Source: Anatilimnocola aggregata
GTDB lineage: Bacteria; Planctomycetota; Planctomycetia; Pirellulales; Pirellulaceae
Assembly (NCBI RefSeq): GCF_007747655.1
Contig: NZ_CP036274.1
Span: 1,054,001 to 1,118,000, forward strand
DNA length: 64,000 nt
Reading direction: 5' to 3'
The translations under genes were made by a program, and so were the position numbers. The notes under the pieces are model-generated. The model searched no databases and was not told the origin of the DNA. It saw nothing but the letters and a program-made list of their open reading frames with translations. How positions within the stretch are numbered: the first letter of the stretch is position 1; every line of letters starts with the position of its first letter. Positions 29,615 to 39,298 of the stretch are shown piece by piece.

Positions 29615-30643
29615 ATGAGTTTTGTTTCGATCTATTACGCACTGATGCTGACCGTGTTCGGCGGCGGCATCGCGATCTGGGTTTGGCTGGTGCCGCGACT
29701 GCTGCGCCGCGAGACCATCATCCCTTATCAGCCGCGACGACTCGTCCCGTGGAGCCTGGTCGATCTGCTGCTGGTCTTCGTCTTGCTGGTGGTCTGCAGC
29801 GTGATTGGCGACGCACTTTTTCCGTCGCAAAAGCCGCCGAAGTCAGCCGTCAGTATGATCGCCACAAGCGAAAACGGTGAACAAGCAGCCTCCCAAACAA
29901 CCGAAGTCGTTGCTCCACTGGAGCAGCTCTCGCTGCCGGAGGGGCGTCGACGCGTCGCGCTCGACTGTGGCATCAAAGTCGTCGTCGCACTCCTCGCCTT
30001 CGCCGCAATCACCTTTCGCCTGCGAGCAACGATCACCGATTGGGGGCTAACGCTGCAGCATTGGCGCGAGGACATCAAATTAGGCGCGGGCACGTTCCTG
30101 GCGATCTTTCTCCCCATGATTGGCTTGCAGGTATTGCTCGTGAATGGCTTGGATTGGAAATACGAACATCCGCTGATCGAACTGGCTAAGACGAAAGATG
30201 TTCCGTTCTTTGCACTCGCGGTACTCTCGGCTGTCGTGATCGCACCGCTCTTTGAAGAGTTCATCTTTCGCGGCCTGATGCAGGGCTGGCTCGAGAAAGT
30301 GTTCTCCGGCACTGCTTCGGCGGAAGCCATTTTGATGGGCGGTACCACAGAGACCGTAACCGCGGTCGCGGCAGATGACGCGAGCACCATATCACCTAAA
30401 CCCTTGCCACACACCAGCCAGACAAACTGGCCTTCCATCATCACGAGCACCATCATTTTCTCGGCACTTCATTATTCGCATGGGCCAGCCTGGATTCCGC
30501 TGCTCATTTTTGGTGCCGCGCTGGGCTTCGTGTATCAACGAACACATCGCCTCTGGCCTGGCGTCATCGCCCACTTCATGTTGAACGGTCTCACGATGTT
30601 CGGACTGCTCGTTCAAACGTTTTTCGCTCCCGCAACGTCCTAG
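29615..30643 (+). CDS. CPBP-family (CAAX-type) intramembrane protease
   Basis: 342 aa with about eight hydrophobic helices. Motif 1 is E214-E215-F-I-F-R219; motif 2 has H286 and H289 in LHYSHGPAW; motif 3 is GVIAHFMLNGL. These are the glutamate, histidine and final His/Asn features of CPBP (Abi) proteases. An unusual polar insert of about 40 residues, rich in Thr/Ala (about 225-265), lies between motifs 1 and 2. Substrate unknown; relatives process prenylated proteins or bacteriocins. Confidence 0.9.
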   Translation: MSFVSIYYALMLTVFGGGIAIWVWLVPRLLRRETIIPYQPRRLVPWSLVDLLLVFVLLVVCSVIGDALFPSQKPPKSAVSMIATSENGEQAASQTTEVVAPLEQLSLPEGRRRVALDCGIKVVVALLAFAAITFRLRATITDWGLTLQHWREDIKLGAGTFLAIFLPMIGLQVLLVNGLDWKYEHPLIELAKTKDVPFFALAVLSAVVIAPLFEEFIFRGLMQGWLEKVFSGTASAEAILMGGTTETVTAVAADDASTISPKPLPHTSQTNWPSIITSTIIFSALHYSHGPAWIPLLIFGAALGFVYQRTHRLWPGVIAHFMLNGLTMFGLLVQTFFAPATS

Positions 30644-30673
30644 TCGCGTTCCCATTGTTGCAGCAGGCTTTCG

Positions 30674-32215
30674 ATGTCGGCCGCTGATTCCAACTCGTCG
30701 TCCGCTGCTCAAGCTGCAACTCAGCCCTCGGCAGTTCGTCCGTTTCGCTTTTCGCTCCTGACGCTGCTAAGCGCGATGACGCTGGCCGCGGTAACTTCCG
30801 CGGTTCTCTTTTCCAGGCATTGGCACGCCGACGAACGACTGCTGATGGCCTTCTGGTGCGCGGGCCTGCTCATCGGCACCAGCTTCGGCCGCGCGCGAGG
30901 AACGCACGGCATCTACAGCGGTGCTCTGGGAGCAGTGGTTGGTTGCCTGATCGCGGCGTTCATGTTCGACGAATCGCTCTATCCGCTGTCTGGCACCAGC
31001 ACGTACGAGTCGGGCCTGCTGGCTCCGTACTTAATGTTCGTCGTGGTCTGCGGCTGGCCCTTGGCCATTTTCGCCGCGGCCGTGTATCACGCCGCGGTAC
31101 AGGGAGTACTGGAACGGTGGTTCCAGCGGTATGTGTCAATTCGCAGTTTGATCGTTGGCGGTGGCCTGCTGGTTGTCATCGTCGTGGCTTGGCAACTGCT
31201 GGCGGCGCGTTCGTGGCTACCAAGAGCAGAAACATCTTTCTCCGCGGGCAAGCCGGGTTTTTCCACGTTTGCGACCCTCAGTCTCGCAGATAACGGAAAT
31301 GTGTTTGTTGCTTACTCCCCCTTCGCTCAAGTTTTTGGCAACCCGGCTGCACCGCGACTCTATCGCCTGCAAGGCGGCCGCTTGCTGGATGAAGAACTGC
31401 GAATTCCGTTTCAAGTCCGTCAACTTGCACTCAGCCCGAATGGACAACAAGTGGCCCTGTATGGTGACCACGAGCCGGCGATCTTCCTGTTTGATCTGTC
31501 CCAGCAGCAGGTTACGCGCGAAGCGAAACTGAACATCCCGTCGTCGGCCACGCTATCGCATTTGCGATTCAGTGCTGACGGTAACCACCTTTTTGCCACA
31601 ACCACTTCGCCGCGCATTCAACGATTTCATGTGATCGATGTCGCAGATCAGCCGGCAGCATCGGCCCAGTTGTTCCCGTTTGCCGGGCAACTATTCTGCA
31701 GTTCCAGCGGCCAACTCTTGGTGAAGGTGATCTCGTCCAACGATGAGACCGACGAAGCTTCCGCCGAGATCATTCATGGCACCGAGCAAGCCGTCCTGCA
31801 CCGCCTGACCGACGTTCGTCTGAACATGGCGCCAATCTTCAGTCCCGATGAGCGGCGCGTTGCCCTCGGCAATCGTGTTTGGGATCGATCCACAGGAGAA
31901 ACGCTCATCCTGCCCGGCGAGGTAGTCGGCTTCACGGCGCGAGGCGATGCGGTTGTCATGCGCAAAAATCTCCGGCAAAAGTGGCCAGGTTTTTTGCCCC
32001 CCTGGCTCATGCGGATGCCCTTTGTACGTCATCTATACTCGCCCGATGAGTTCGGCCAGTTAGTGCTTATCGATCAGGCAACCGGCAAAACAGTTGCGGC
32101 AACGGAATGGCTGTCGAGCCTGAAACACGCCAACGTTTCTGGCGACGGACACGTCGTTGCCAGTTGCTCGGCGGGTGGCACCATCCGCTTGTGGACAGTG
32201 CCAAAAGTCCGCTAA
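30674..32215 (+). CDS. membrane protein with WD40-like propeller
   Basis: 513 aa. The start MSAADSNSSSAAQ leads into a membrane region of four or five helices (about 24-180; RFSLLTLLSAMTLAAVTSAV), followed by an extracytoplasmic part of about 330 residues with repeating WD40/YVTN-like blades (RQLALSPNGQQVALYGDHEPAIFLFD; LSHLRFSADGNHLFATT; ending GTIRLWTVPKVR). It starts 30 bases after the CPBP protease stop on the same strand, so the two are likely co-transcribed. No catalytic motif is visible. Confidence 0.75.
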   Translation: MSAADSNSSSAAQAATQPSAVRPFRFSLLTLLSAMTLAAVTSAVLFSRHWHADERLLMAFWCAGLLIGTSFGRARGTHGIYSGALGAVVGCLIAAFMFDESLYPLSGTSTYESGLLAPYLMFVVVCGWPLAIFAAAVYHAAVQGVLERWFQRYVSIRSLIVGGGLLVVIVVAWQLLAARSWLPRAETSFSAGKPGFSTFATLSLADNGNVFVAYSPFAQVFGNPAAPRLYRLQGGRLLDEELRIPFQVRQLALSPNGQQVALYGDHEPAIFLFDLSQQQVTREAKLNIPSSATLSHLRFSADGNHLFATTTSPRIQRFHVIDVADQPAASAQLFPFAGQLFCSSSGQLLVKVISSNDETDEASAEIIHGTEQAVLHRLTDVRLNMAPIFSPDERRVALGNRVWDRSTGETLILPGEVVGFTARGDAVVMRKNLRQKWPGFLPPWLMRMPFVRHLYSPDEFGQLVLIDQATGKTVAATEWLSSLKHANVSGDGHVVASCSAGGTIRLWTVPKVR

Positions 32216-32315
32216 TTGCCGTGAGAGAACCTGAACAGCTGGCGGTGGGTGGTATTCTATCCAGTCCGTGTTTTATTCTGTCGCCGCGGCCGCCAACTAT
32301 TCGCCTACCAGTTTC

Positions 32316-33350
32316 ATGTCCGCCGACCTTACCGCCCAGTTGAAAGCCCAAGCCCAGCAGTTGGGCTTTGCGCTAGCGGGTGTTTGTCCAGCTGTCGAAG
32401 CGACCGGTTACGGCAAATTGCAAGAGTGGCTGGCCAGTGGTTATGCCGGGCAAATGCACTACCTGCAAAATCGGGCGGAAGCGTATCGTCATCCGCGCAG
32501 CGTGTTGGACTCGGTTCGTTCGGTGCTAATGCTCGCGCTCCCTTATCGCACCAGCGAACCGCAGCCTTGTGCACCTGGGCAAGGGCGAATTTCGCGCTAT
32601 GCTTGGGGGCCCGGCGATTATCACGACCTGATTCACGACAAGCTGCACCAGCTGGCCGATTGGCTGCGCGAGCACGCTCCAGGTGCCGAATGCCGCGGCG
32701 TCGTTGATTCCGCACCCCTTCTCGAACGAGAATTCGCCGTACTCGCTGGGCTCGGTTGGATCGGCAAGAACACGCTGCTCCTCAACAAACCGGCAGGGAG
32801 CTACTTTCTTCTCGCGGCGCTCCTGACAAGTGCGGAGCTAGAAGTCGACCAACCCTTCGACACCGACCATTGCGGCACCTGCCGCGCCTGCCTCGATGCG
32901 TGTCCGACACAGGCGTTCCCGCAACCCTACGTTCTCGATGCGACGCGCTGCATCAGCTATCTCACCATCGAACTGCGCGATGCCATTCCAGCCGACTTGC
33001 GCAGCGGCATCGGCGACTGGCTCTTCGGCTGCGATGTCTGTCAGGACGTTTGCCCTTGGAATCACCGCGCCCCGATCTCCGGCGAAGTGACCTTTCAACC
33101 TCAACAGGGCGAAAACCCCGTCGATCTGATCGCTTTGTTCGATCTCGACGACGCTGCCTTCCGCGCTCGCTTTCGCCATTCGCCGCTCTGGCGTTCCAAA
33201 CGCCGCGGAATCCTCCGCAATGCCGCCATCGTGCTGGGCAACCAACGCGCCCAACACGCCATTCCAGCCCTGACCCGCGGCCTGCAAGACAGCGAACCCC
33301 TCATCAGCAGCGCCTGCGCCTGGGCGCTCGCGCAGATGCCACGGGACTAG
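32316..33350 (+). CDS. queG: epoxyqueuosine reductase
   Basis: 344 aa from ATG at 32316 (MSADLTAQLKAQ), preferred because the longer frame adds unconserved residues. It carries out the last step of queuosine synthesis in tRNA, using cobalamin and two [4Fe-4S] clusters. The cluster ligands are CGTCRACLDACP and the GCDVCQDVCPWN segment, and the N-terminal half has the VLMLALPY and LAGLGWIGKNTLL segments of the family. A C-terminal HEAT-like repeat (about 300-340) is also typical. Confidence 0.95.
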   Translation: MSADLTAQLKAQAQQLGFALAGVCPAVEATGYGKLQEWLASGYAGQMHYLQNRAEAYRHPRSVLDSVRSVLMLALPYRTSEPQPCAPGQGRISRYAWGPGDYHDLIHDKLHQLADWLREHAPGAECRGVVDSAPLLEREFAVLAGLGWIGKNTLLLNKPAGSYFLLAALLTSAELEVDQPFDTDHCGTCRACLDACPTQAFPQPYVLDATRCISYLTIELRDAIPADLRSGIGDWLFGCDVCQDVCPWNHRAPISGEVTFQPQQGENPVDLIALFDLDDAAFRARFRHSPLWRSKRRGILRNAAIVLGNQRAQHAIPALTRGLQDSEPLISSACAWALAQMPRD

Positions 33351-33584
33351 CTCGACCGCACAGTGGGGTTAGTCCGGCTATAAGGTCGCTGTATTACAGA
33401 TATAGAAGCCCCGGTGGCGCAATCATTATGTGCGGACAACCGCCGGCTGACTTGGCTCGAAATCCATCAACAATCGTTGACGTTTGCTTGCAATTGGCTG
33501 GGGCGAGCGGCATAATCGGTTGAATAGGTTCCGTCACTCGCGTGGCAATGGAGAAATGACTCCCGCCAAATTGGAAGGAATACC

Positions 33585-36086
33585 ATGCCTAGAGCACTCC
33601 CCCCCGTGGCCCTCCTCCTGGCCGCCTTGCTCGCCCCCGTCCACTTGTTTGCTGCCGATGCACCTGCCAAGCCCAAAGCACCTGGTCTGGGCGACCCCGG
33701 TCAATTGACCTCGATTCAGGTCGAAACTGGTCGGCTGAAGGACGGTGTCGTCCAGCTTTCTGGCCGCGATGCCAGTCAGCAGATTGTTGTGACCGGCGTC
33801 TATTCGACGGGTCAAACCCGCGATCTTTCTAGCAAGGCTACCTTCGATGCCACACCAGCTGGCGTCGTGAAAGTCGACGAAACCGGGTTCGTAGTTCCCG
33901 TGGCCGAGGGTGAAGCCACGATCAAAGTCGTCGCCGCGCCGGGCATCGAAAGTTCGTTGAAGTTGAAAGTGACCAATCTGGTTCACGACCTGCCGATCAA
34001 TTTCGCCAATCAGATCACTCCCGTCTTCACCAAGTACAGCTGTAATGGCGGTGGTTGCCACGGCAAAAGCGGCGGCCAAAACGGCTTCCGGTTGTCGCTA
34101 CTTGGTTTCGAACCGAAGGAAGACTTCGAATTCCTCGTGAAGGAAGGTCGCGGCCGTCGCCTCTTTCCTGCAGCCCCGGATCAAAGCTTGCTGCTGCTTA
34201 AAGCAACCGCTCGGCTGCCGCACGGTGGTGGTCAGCGGATCGATTTCGATTCCCCTGCTTATCGCGTGCTCAAGCGGTGGGTGGAACAAGGGATGCCCTA
34301 CGGCAAAGAAACTGATCCCTACGTAACGCACATCGAAGTTCAACCGACCGAACGGTTGATGGAACGCGAAACGACGCAGCAAATTGTCGTGGTCGCTCAT
34401 TACAGCGATGGCTCAAGCGAAGACGTTACTCGAACTACCCAGTTCGACTCGAACGATACCGAAATGGCCGAAGTAAGCGTCACCGGACTGGTCACCACCG
34501 GTCAATTGACCGGCAGCGTGGCCGTAATGGCCCGTTATCAAGGTCACGTTGGGGTGTATCGAGCTACGGTTCCACTCGGTGTTGCGGTTGATAATCTGCC
34601 CAAGGCCAGCAACTTTGTTGATGAAGCCGTGCAGAAGAAGTTGAAGGCGCTCGGCCTGCCCTCATCGCAAATCTGTGATGACGCCACTTACCTGCGCCGC
34701 GTGACGGTCGACCTCACTGGTCGCTTGCCAACACTCGAAGAAGTCGAGCAATTCCTGGGTGACCAGGATCCGAACAAGCGCGTGAACCTTGTCAATCGTT
34801 TGCTCGACAGCACCGATTATGCCGACTACTTCGCGAACAAATGGAGCGCCATTCTGCGCAACAAGCGCCGGATGGACATTGAAAAGCCGGCCACTTTCGC
34901 CTTCTACGATTGGATTCGTACGAGCCTGAATGAGAACAAGCCGTATGACCAATTCGTGCGCGAAGTCGTCACCGCCTCGGGCGAAGCGGGCGTTAATCCG
35001 CCCGTGGGTTGGTACCGCGAAGTGAAGGACCAATCTGCCCAAGTCGAAGATACCGCTCAGCTGTTCCTCGGGCTGCGAATCCAATGTGCCCGTTGCCACC
35101 ATCACCCGTTCGAAAAGTGGAGCCAGCAAGACTACTACGGCTTTGCTGCATTCTTCGCCCAAGTGGGTCGCAAGAAGGGTGAAATTCAAAATGCCGAGCG
35201 GATTTATCACCGCCGTGGTGTGGCTCAAGCGAGCAATCCGAAGACCGGCCAGAACGTCAAACCAACAGGGCTGGGCGACAAGACGCTGGAGCTGACTGCC
35301 GACCAGGACCCTCGCCATTACCTGGCGGACTGGATGGCCAAGAAGGATAACCCCTTCTTCAGCAAGAGCCTCGTGAATCGTTATTGGAAGCACTTCTTCG
35401 GCCGCGGTCTAGTCGATCCGGAAGACGACATGCGAGTCACAAATCCCGCGAGCAATCCTGATCTGCTCGATGCTTTGGCCAAGAACTTTGTTGATTCGGG
35501 CTTCGACCTGAAGCAACTCTGCCGCACGATTGTGTCGTCGACAACCTATCAGCTGAGTGCCGAACCGAACGAGTGGAATCAAGACGACAAACAGAATTTC
35601 TCTCGTTACTATCCCAAACGTTTGAACGCTGAAGTGTTGCTCGACGCCATTGATCAAGTCACTGGTACTTCGTCTGCCTTTAATGGCGTGCCCGCAGGGA
35701 CTCGTGCCGTGCAGCTGCCCGACAATGGTTTCACTTCGTACTTCCTGACGGTCTTCGGCCGTCCGGAATCGAGCAGCGCATGCGAATGCGAACGCTCGAG
35801 CGAAGCCAATCTCGCGCAAAGCTTGCACTTGCTCAATTCGGGCGAGATTCAAGGCAAGCTGACCTCGGGTGGTGGCAAAGCTGCCGTGCTCGCGAACGAT
35901 AAATCACGTCCGCACGATGTCAAGGTTCGTGAGCTCTATCTGTTGTCGTTCGGCCGCGCTCCGCTGCCCGATGAACTGACAGTCGCTTTGGCTCACATTC
36001 AAAAGAACGAAGCAGATCCCAAGCGAGCCTACGAAGACATCGTTTGGGCGCTCGTGAACACCAAAGAGTTCTTGTTCAATCACTAA
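33585..36086 (+). CDS. DUF1549/DUF1553 planctomycete cytochrome protein
   Basis: 833 aa with a signal peptide and a good AAGGA ribosome site. Bacterial Ig-like domains (about 40-130 and 245-330) flank an atypical heme site C153-NGGG-C158-H159. DUF1549 (about 345-460; DATYLRRVTVDLTGRLPTLEEV) is followed by a second heme site C501-AR-C504-H505 and DUF1553 (about 590-833; NRYWKHFFGRGLVDPEDDMR). These proteins are numerous in planctomycetes and appear to be exported multiheme proteins, possibly in polysaccharide oxidation. It is the first gene of a three-gene set. Confidence 0.92.
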   Translation: MPRALPPVALLLAALLAPVHLFAADAPAKPKAPGLGDPGQLTSIQVETGRLKDGVVQLSGRDASQQIVVTGVYSTGQTRDLSSKATFDATPAGVVKVDETGFVVPVAEGEATIKVVAAPGIESSLKLKVTNLVHDLPINFANQITPVFTKYSCNGGGCHGKSGGQNGFRLSLLGFEPKEDFEFLVKEGRGRRLFPAAPDQSLLLLKATARLPHGGGQRIDFDSPAYRVLKRWVEQGMPYGKETDPYVTHIEVQPTERLMERETTQQIVVVAHYSDGSSEDVTRTTQFDSNDTEMAEVSVTGLVTTGQLTGSVAVMARYQGHVGVYRATVPLGVAVDNLPKASNFVDEAVQKKLKALGLPSSQICDDATYLRRVTVDLTGRLPTLEEVEQFLGDQDPNKRVNLVNRLLDSTDYADYFANKWSAILRNKRRMDIEKPATFAFYDWIRTSLNENKPYDQFVREVVTASGEAGVNPPVGWYREVKDQSAQVEDTAQLFLGLRIQCARCHHHPFEKWSQQDYYGFAAFFAQVGRKKGEIQNAERIYHRRGVAQASNPKTGQNVKPTGLGDKTLELTADQDPRHYLADWMAKKDNPFFSKSLVNRYWKHFFGRGLVDPEDDMRVTNPASNPDLLDALAKNFVDSGFDLKQLCRTIVSSTTYQLSAEPNEWNQDDKQNFSRYYPKRLNAEVLLDAIDQVTGTSSAFNGVPAGTRAVQLPDNGFTSYFLTVFGRPESSSACECERSSEANLAQSLHLLNSGEIQGKLTSGGGKAAVLANDKSRPHDVKVRELYLLSFGRAPLPDELTVALAHIQKNEADPKRAYEDIVWALVNTKEFLFNH

Positions 36087-36108
36087 GACTGCTTGAACCA
36101 AGCATTCG

Positions 36109-36135
36109 TCGAGGGGTGAAATCTTCGCCCCTCGA
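36109..36135 (+). terminator. hairpin between the first and second cassette genes
   Basis: A 12-base stem, TCGAGGGGTGAA against TTCGCCCCTCGA with one G-U pair and an ATC loop, lies 23 bases after the stop of the DUF1549 gene. There is no T-run after it, so it may be an attenuator or mRNA-stabilising hairpin rather than a full terminator. Confidence 0.55.
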
Positions 36136-36327
36136 GACCGGATCCTTTGAGAGCTGGTACCGAAAACTTGCCAATCCTGCCTGCCAAATGTTGATTCTCC
36201 AACTGGAATCAAGCAGACTAGTTTCTAGTACTTCCCACCTGATTTGATCTGTTCCTTCAGGTGCTGCACTTTGCCGCGCGGCACCTGAGACATTTCCTCT
36301 CCTATTTTGACCCAGGGAGCGGTTCCC

Positions 36328-39240
36328 GTGAAGCACGACGTTTCGATTCCGTTCGGCCTTGCGCGCTCGACAACTTTCTCGCTGCAGGCTGGCCTGTTGA
36401 TGTTGCTGATTGGCTTACCCGCCATTGCCGCAGCACAACTTCCCACGGCGCAGCTGACCAGTCTTTTTCCACTGGGCGGCAAGCAAGGGACGACCGTCGA
36501 AGTGACGGTCGCCGGCGCCGATCTCGATGAGGCCGAGAAACTTGTCTTCAATCATCCGGGGATCACAGCGCAGCCCAAAATGGCTCCGCTGTCGGAATTG
36601 GAAAAAACGGCCCGACCCATGGCGAACTTGTTTGTCGTGCAAATTGCCGGCGATGTTCCGCCGGGCATCTACGAAGCTCGTGCAGTCAGCCGGTATGGCA
36701 TTTCGAACCCGCGGTCGTTCTGCGTGAGCAATATGCAGGAAGAGACCGACGCTGCTGGCAACAACAGTCCTGAGAAAGCGGTGAATTTGGCCGCCGGCAC
36801 GGTCGTCAGTGGCAAAGTCGAAGCGGGACAGTTCGACTACTTCCGCCTGCCGATGAAGAAGGGGGAGCGAGTCATTCTCGAATGCCTGGCTCAGCGAATT
36901 GATTCGCGACTTGATCCCACGCTAGCCGTCTATGGGGCCAATGGTCGGGAGTTCATTCGCGTGCGCGATTCGGTCGGTGAGGATTGCGTGCTCGATTTCA
37001 CCGCTCCTGCCGATGGCGACTATCAAGTCCGGCTGTTCGACGCCATCTATGGCGGCGGTGCCGAGCACTTCTATCGCTTGAGTGCCAGCGCTGCAGCTTA
37101 TATCGATTTTGTCTTCCCGCCCTCAGCTGTTCCCGGCAGTAATGGTTCGTTCACGCTGTACGGTCGCAACCTGCCCGGTGGTAAGCCGGCAGAAGGGCTC
37201 AGCTTGAATGGTGCACCGCTGCAAAAGTTGGATGTAAAAATTGCAGTTCCCGGCGATGAGGCGGCTCTGTCGCAATTGCCGCTCGCGGGTGCCGCTCGTC
37301 CGCGTCAGGCCTGGCAGACAGGTTTTGAGTTTCGTCAAGCGACGCCCCAAGGGCCGAGCAACCCGACCGTGATCTATTTTGCCAAGGCTCCGGTTGTCGC
37401 CGAAGCTGAACCGAACAACGAGCCTGCCAAAGCGCAGCAAGTTACTGTCCCCTGCGAATACGTTGGCCAGTTCTATCCCCAGCGCGATGTCGACTGGGTG
37501 CAGTTCGAGGCAAAGAAGGGACAGCAGCTGATGATCGAAGTCATGTCCCATCAATTGGGCCTTGGTTCCGATCCCTACTTCGCGGTGATGCGAGTGACGA
37601 AGAATGACAAAGGCGAAGAAGAGATGCGTGATATCGCCCAGGTTGACGACCCAGCGGATCGGGCACAGAAGATTGGCAGCGACTACGATACTTCGACTGA
37701 CGATCCTTCCTATCGCTTCACCGCACCGGAAGATGGCCAGTACCGCGTGCTGGTTCGCGATCAGTTCGGCGATGGCCGCAAAGACCCGACCTATGTCTAT
37801 CGCCTGGCGATTCGTCCGCTGGAGCCCGATTTTAAACTCCTCTCGATCGGTGCCCAGCCAGTCGCATCGACTGGCAACAATAACAACCAAGGTTCGCCGC
37901 TGAGCGGTTTGATCTTGCGTCGCGGTGGCAGCACGCTGGTGAACGTCACGGTCAATCGTCAGGACGATTTCAAGGGCGACATTGAAATCACTGCCGAGGG
38001 ATTGCCAGAAGGTATCACCTGCCGCGCTGCAGCCATCGGTGGCGAAGTCAGCTCGGCCGCTCTGGTCTTCACGGCCAACGAGGATGCCAAACCTTGGGCC
38101 GGCATGGTGAAAATTGTTGGCAAATCCAAGGTGGGAGACAAAGACGTCACCCGCGAATCGCGTTACGGCAGCATGGTTTGGGGCTCGGCGAATCGCCAGC
38201 AAGGGTTGCCCGAATTCCGTCTGCTACGGTCGTTCCAACTGAGCGTTGCGGACAAGGAAACCGAAGCAGCTTCGATTCAAGTGGGCGAAGACAAGATTTG
38301 GGAAACCTCGCTTGGTGGCAATCTTGAGATTCCGGTCTCAGTGATTCGCCGTGGCGATTTCAAAGAGGCAATTAAACTGACTGCGGTCGGCTTGCCTAAC
38401 GATCTCAAGCCGAAGGAAATCAACCTGGCTGCTGATGCCAAGGAAGGTAAGTTCGAACTGCAGATCAATCAGCAGAACGCTAAGCCAGGCATCTATACCT
38501 TCTACATGAAGGGAGATACCAAGCAGAAGTATGTCCGCAATCCCGAAGCAGTCACGCGGGCCACCGAAGAGCAGAAGGGTATTGGTGAGACGATCAAGGC
38601 GCTCGCCGATCAGGTCAAGCAACTCACCACTGCCAAAGACGCCGCGGTAAAGGCGGTCGCTGATGCCGCCAAGGGTGTGAAGGATGCCGAGAAGGGTGAC
38701 GACGCTGCCAAGAAGGCGGCTGCTGACAAGGCCAAAGCAGCCGACGAAGCCAAGGTCAAAGCCGAAGCAGAATTGAAGGCTGCCCAGGATAAAGCCAAGC
38801 AGGCTGACGACTTGAAGAAGCAAATTGACAAACGGCTTGACGATGCCAAGAAAGCCGCGGTACCCAAGGATCTGAACATGGCCCTCGTCAGCTCGCCCAT
38901 CAAGATCAAGATTGCGTCAGCTCCTTACACGTTGTCATCGGCTGGCCCAACCACCGTCAAGCAAGCTGAAAAATCTCAGCTCGTCGTGAAACTCGATCGG
39001 CTCTACGGCTTCGCGGATTCGGTCGATCTCTCCTTCGATGCGCCTGCCGGTGTGAACGGCCTGGCGGCCGGCAAGATCACGCTCAAGAAGGATGAAGGAG
39101 AAGCCAAATTTGAACTCTCCGCCGATAAGAAGGTGGCTCCTGGCGAGCACACCGCCATGATCCGCGCTAAGGGGAAGTTCAACAACATGAATGTCGAAAC
39201 CTCCTTCCCGGTCGTCATCAAGGTCGAAGAGGCCAAGTAA
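36328..39240 (+). CDS. secreted PPC-domain protein with Lys/Ala-rich coil
   Basis: 970 aa from GTG at 36328, chosen because GGGAG lies upstream and the product starts VKHDVSIPF before a signal-type hydrophobic segment (AGLLMLLIGLPAIAAA). The mature protein has an IPT/Ig-like start (SLFPLGGKQGTTVEVTVAG), a PPC domain (about 150-245), an internal PPC-like domain (about 350-500) and further beta-sandwiches. Residues about 742-844 are a long charged helix of repeated Lys-Ala-Asp-Glu (AAKKAAADKAKAADEAKVKA). It sits between two exported heme proteins and probably acts with them outside the cytoplasm. Confidence 0.85.
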   Translation: MKHDVSIPFGLARSTTFSLQAGLLMLLIGLPAIAAAQLPTAQLTSLFPLGGKQGTTVEVTVAGADLDEAEKLVFNHPGITAQPKMAPLSELEKTARPMANLFVVQIAGDVPPGIYEARAVSRYGISNPRSFCVSNMQEETDAAGNNSPEKAVNLAAGTVVSGKVEAGQFDYFRLPMKKGERVILECLAQRIDSRLDPTLAVYGANGREFIRVRDSVGEDCVLDFTAPADGDYQVRLFDAIYGGGAEHFYRLSASAAAYIDFVFPPSAVPGSNGSFTLYGRNLPGGKPAEGLSLNGAPLQKLDVKIAVPGDEAALSQLPLAGAARPRQAWQTGFEFRQATPQGPSNPTVIYFAKAPVVAEAEPNNEPAKAQQVTVPCEYVGQFYPQRDVDWVQFEAKKGQQLMIEVMSHQLGLGSDPYFAVMRVTKNDKGEEEMRDIAQVDDPADRAQKIGSDYDTSTDDPSYRFTAPEDGQYRVLVRDQFGDGRKDPTYVYRLAIRPLEPDFKLLSIGAQPVASTGNNNNQGSPLSGLILRRGGSTLVNVTVNRQDDFKGDIEITAEGLPEGITCRAAAIGGEVSSAALVFTANEDAKPWAGMVKIVGKSKVGDKDVTRESRYGSMVWGSANRQQGLPEFRLLRSFQLSVADKETEAASIQVGEDKIWETSLGGNLEIPVSVIRRGDFKEAIKLTAVGLPNDLKPKEINLAADAKEGKFELQINQQNAKPGIYTFYMKGDTKQKYVRNPEAVTRATEEQKGIGETIKALADQVKQLTTAKDAAVKAVADAAKGVKDAEKGDDAAKKAAADKAKAADEAKVKAEAELKAAQDKAKQADDLKKQIDKRLDDAKKAAVPKDLNMALVSSPIKIKIASAPYTLSSAGPTTVKQAEKSQLVVKLDRLYGFADSVDLSFDAPAGVNGLAAGKITLKKDEGEAKFELSADKKVAPGEHTAMIRAKGKFNNMNVETSFPVVIKVEEAK

Positions 39241-39298
39241 GCAAACTCGTCGCCGGTAACCTCAATACTCCCGCCCATCCAACCTCTCGGTTAATCCT

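Noticed and set aside
29259-29618. Plus-strand frame between the secreted protein and CPBP genes
   Set aside because: It begins inside the opposite-strand secreted protein gene and has shadow-like composition.
33477-33516. Promoter-like TTGACG and CATAAT before the DUF1549 gene
   Set aside because: The spacing is 28 bases, far from the normal 16-18.
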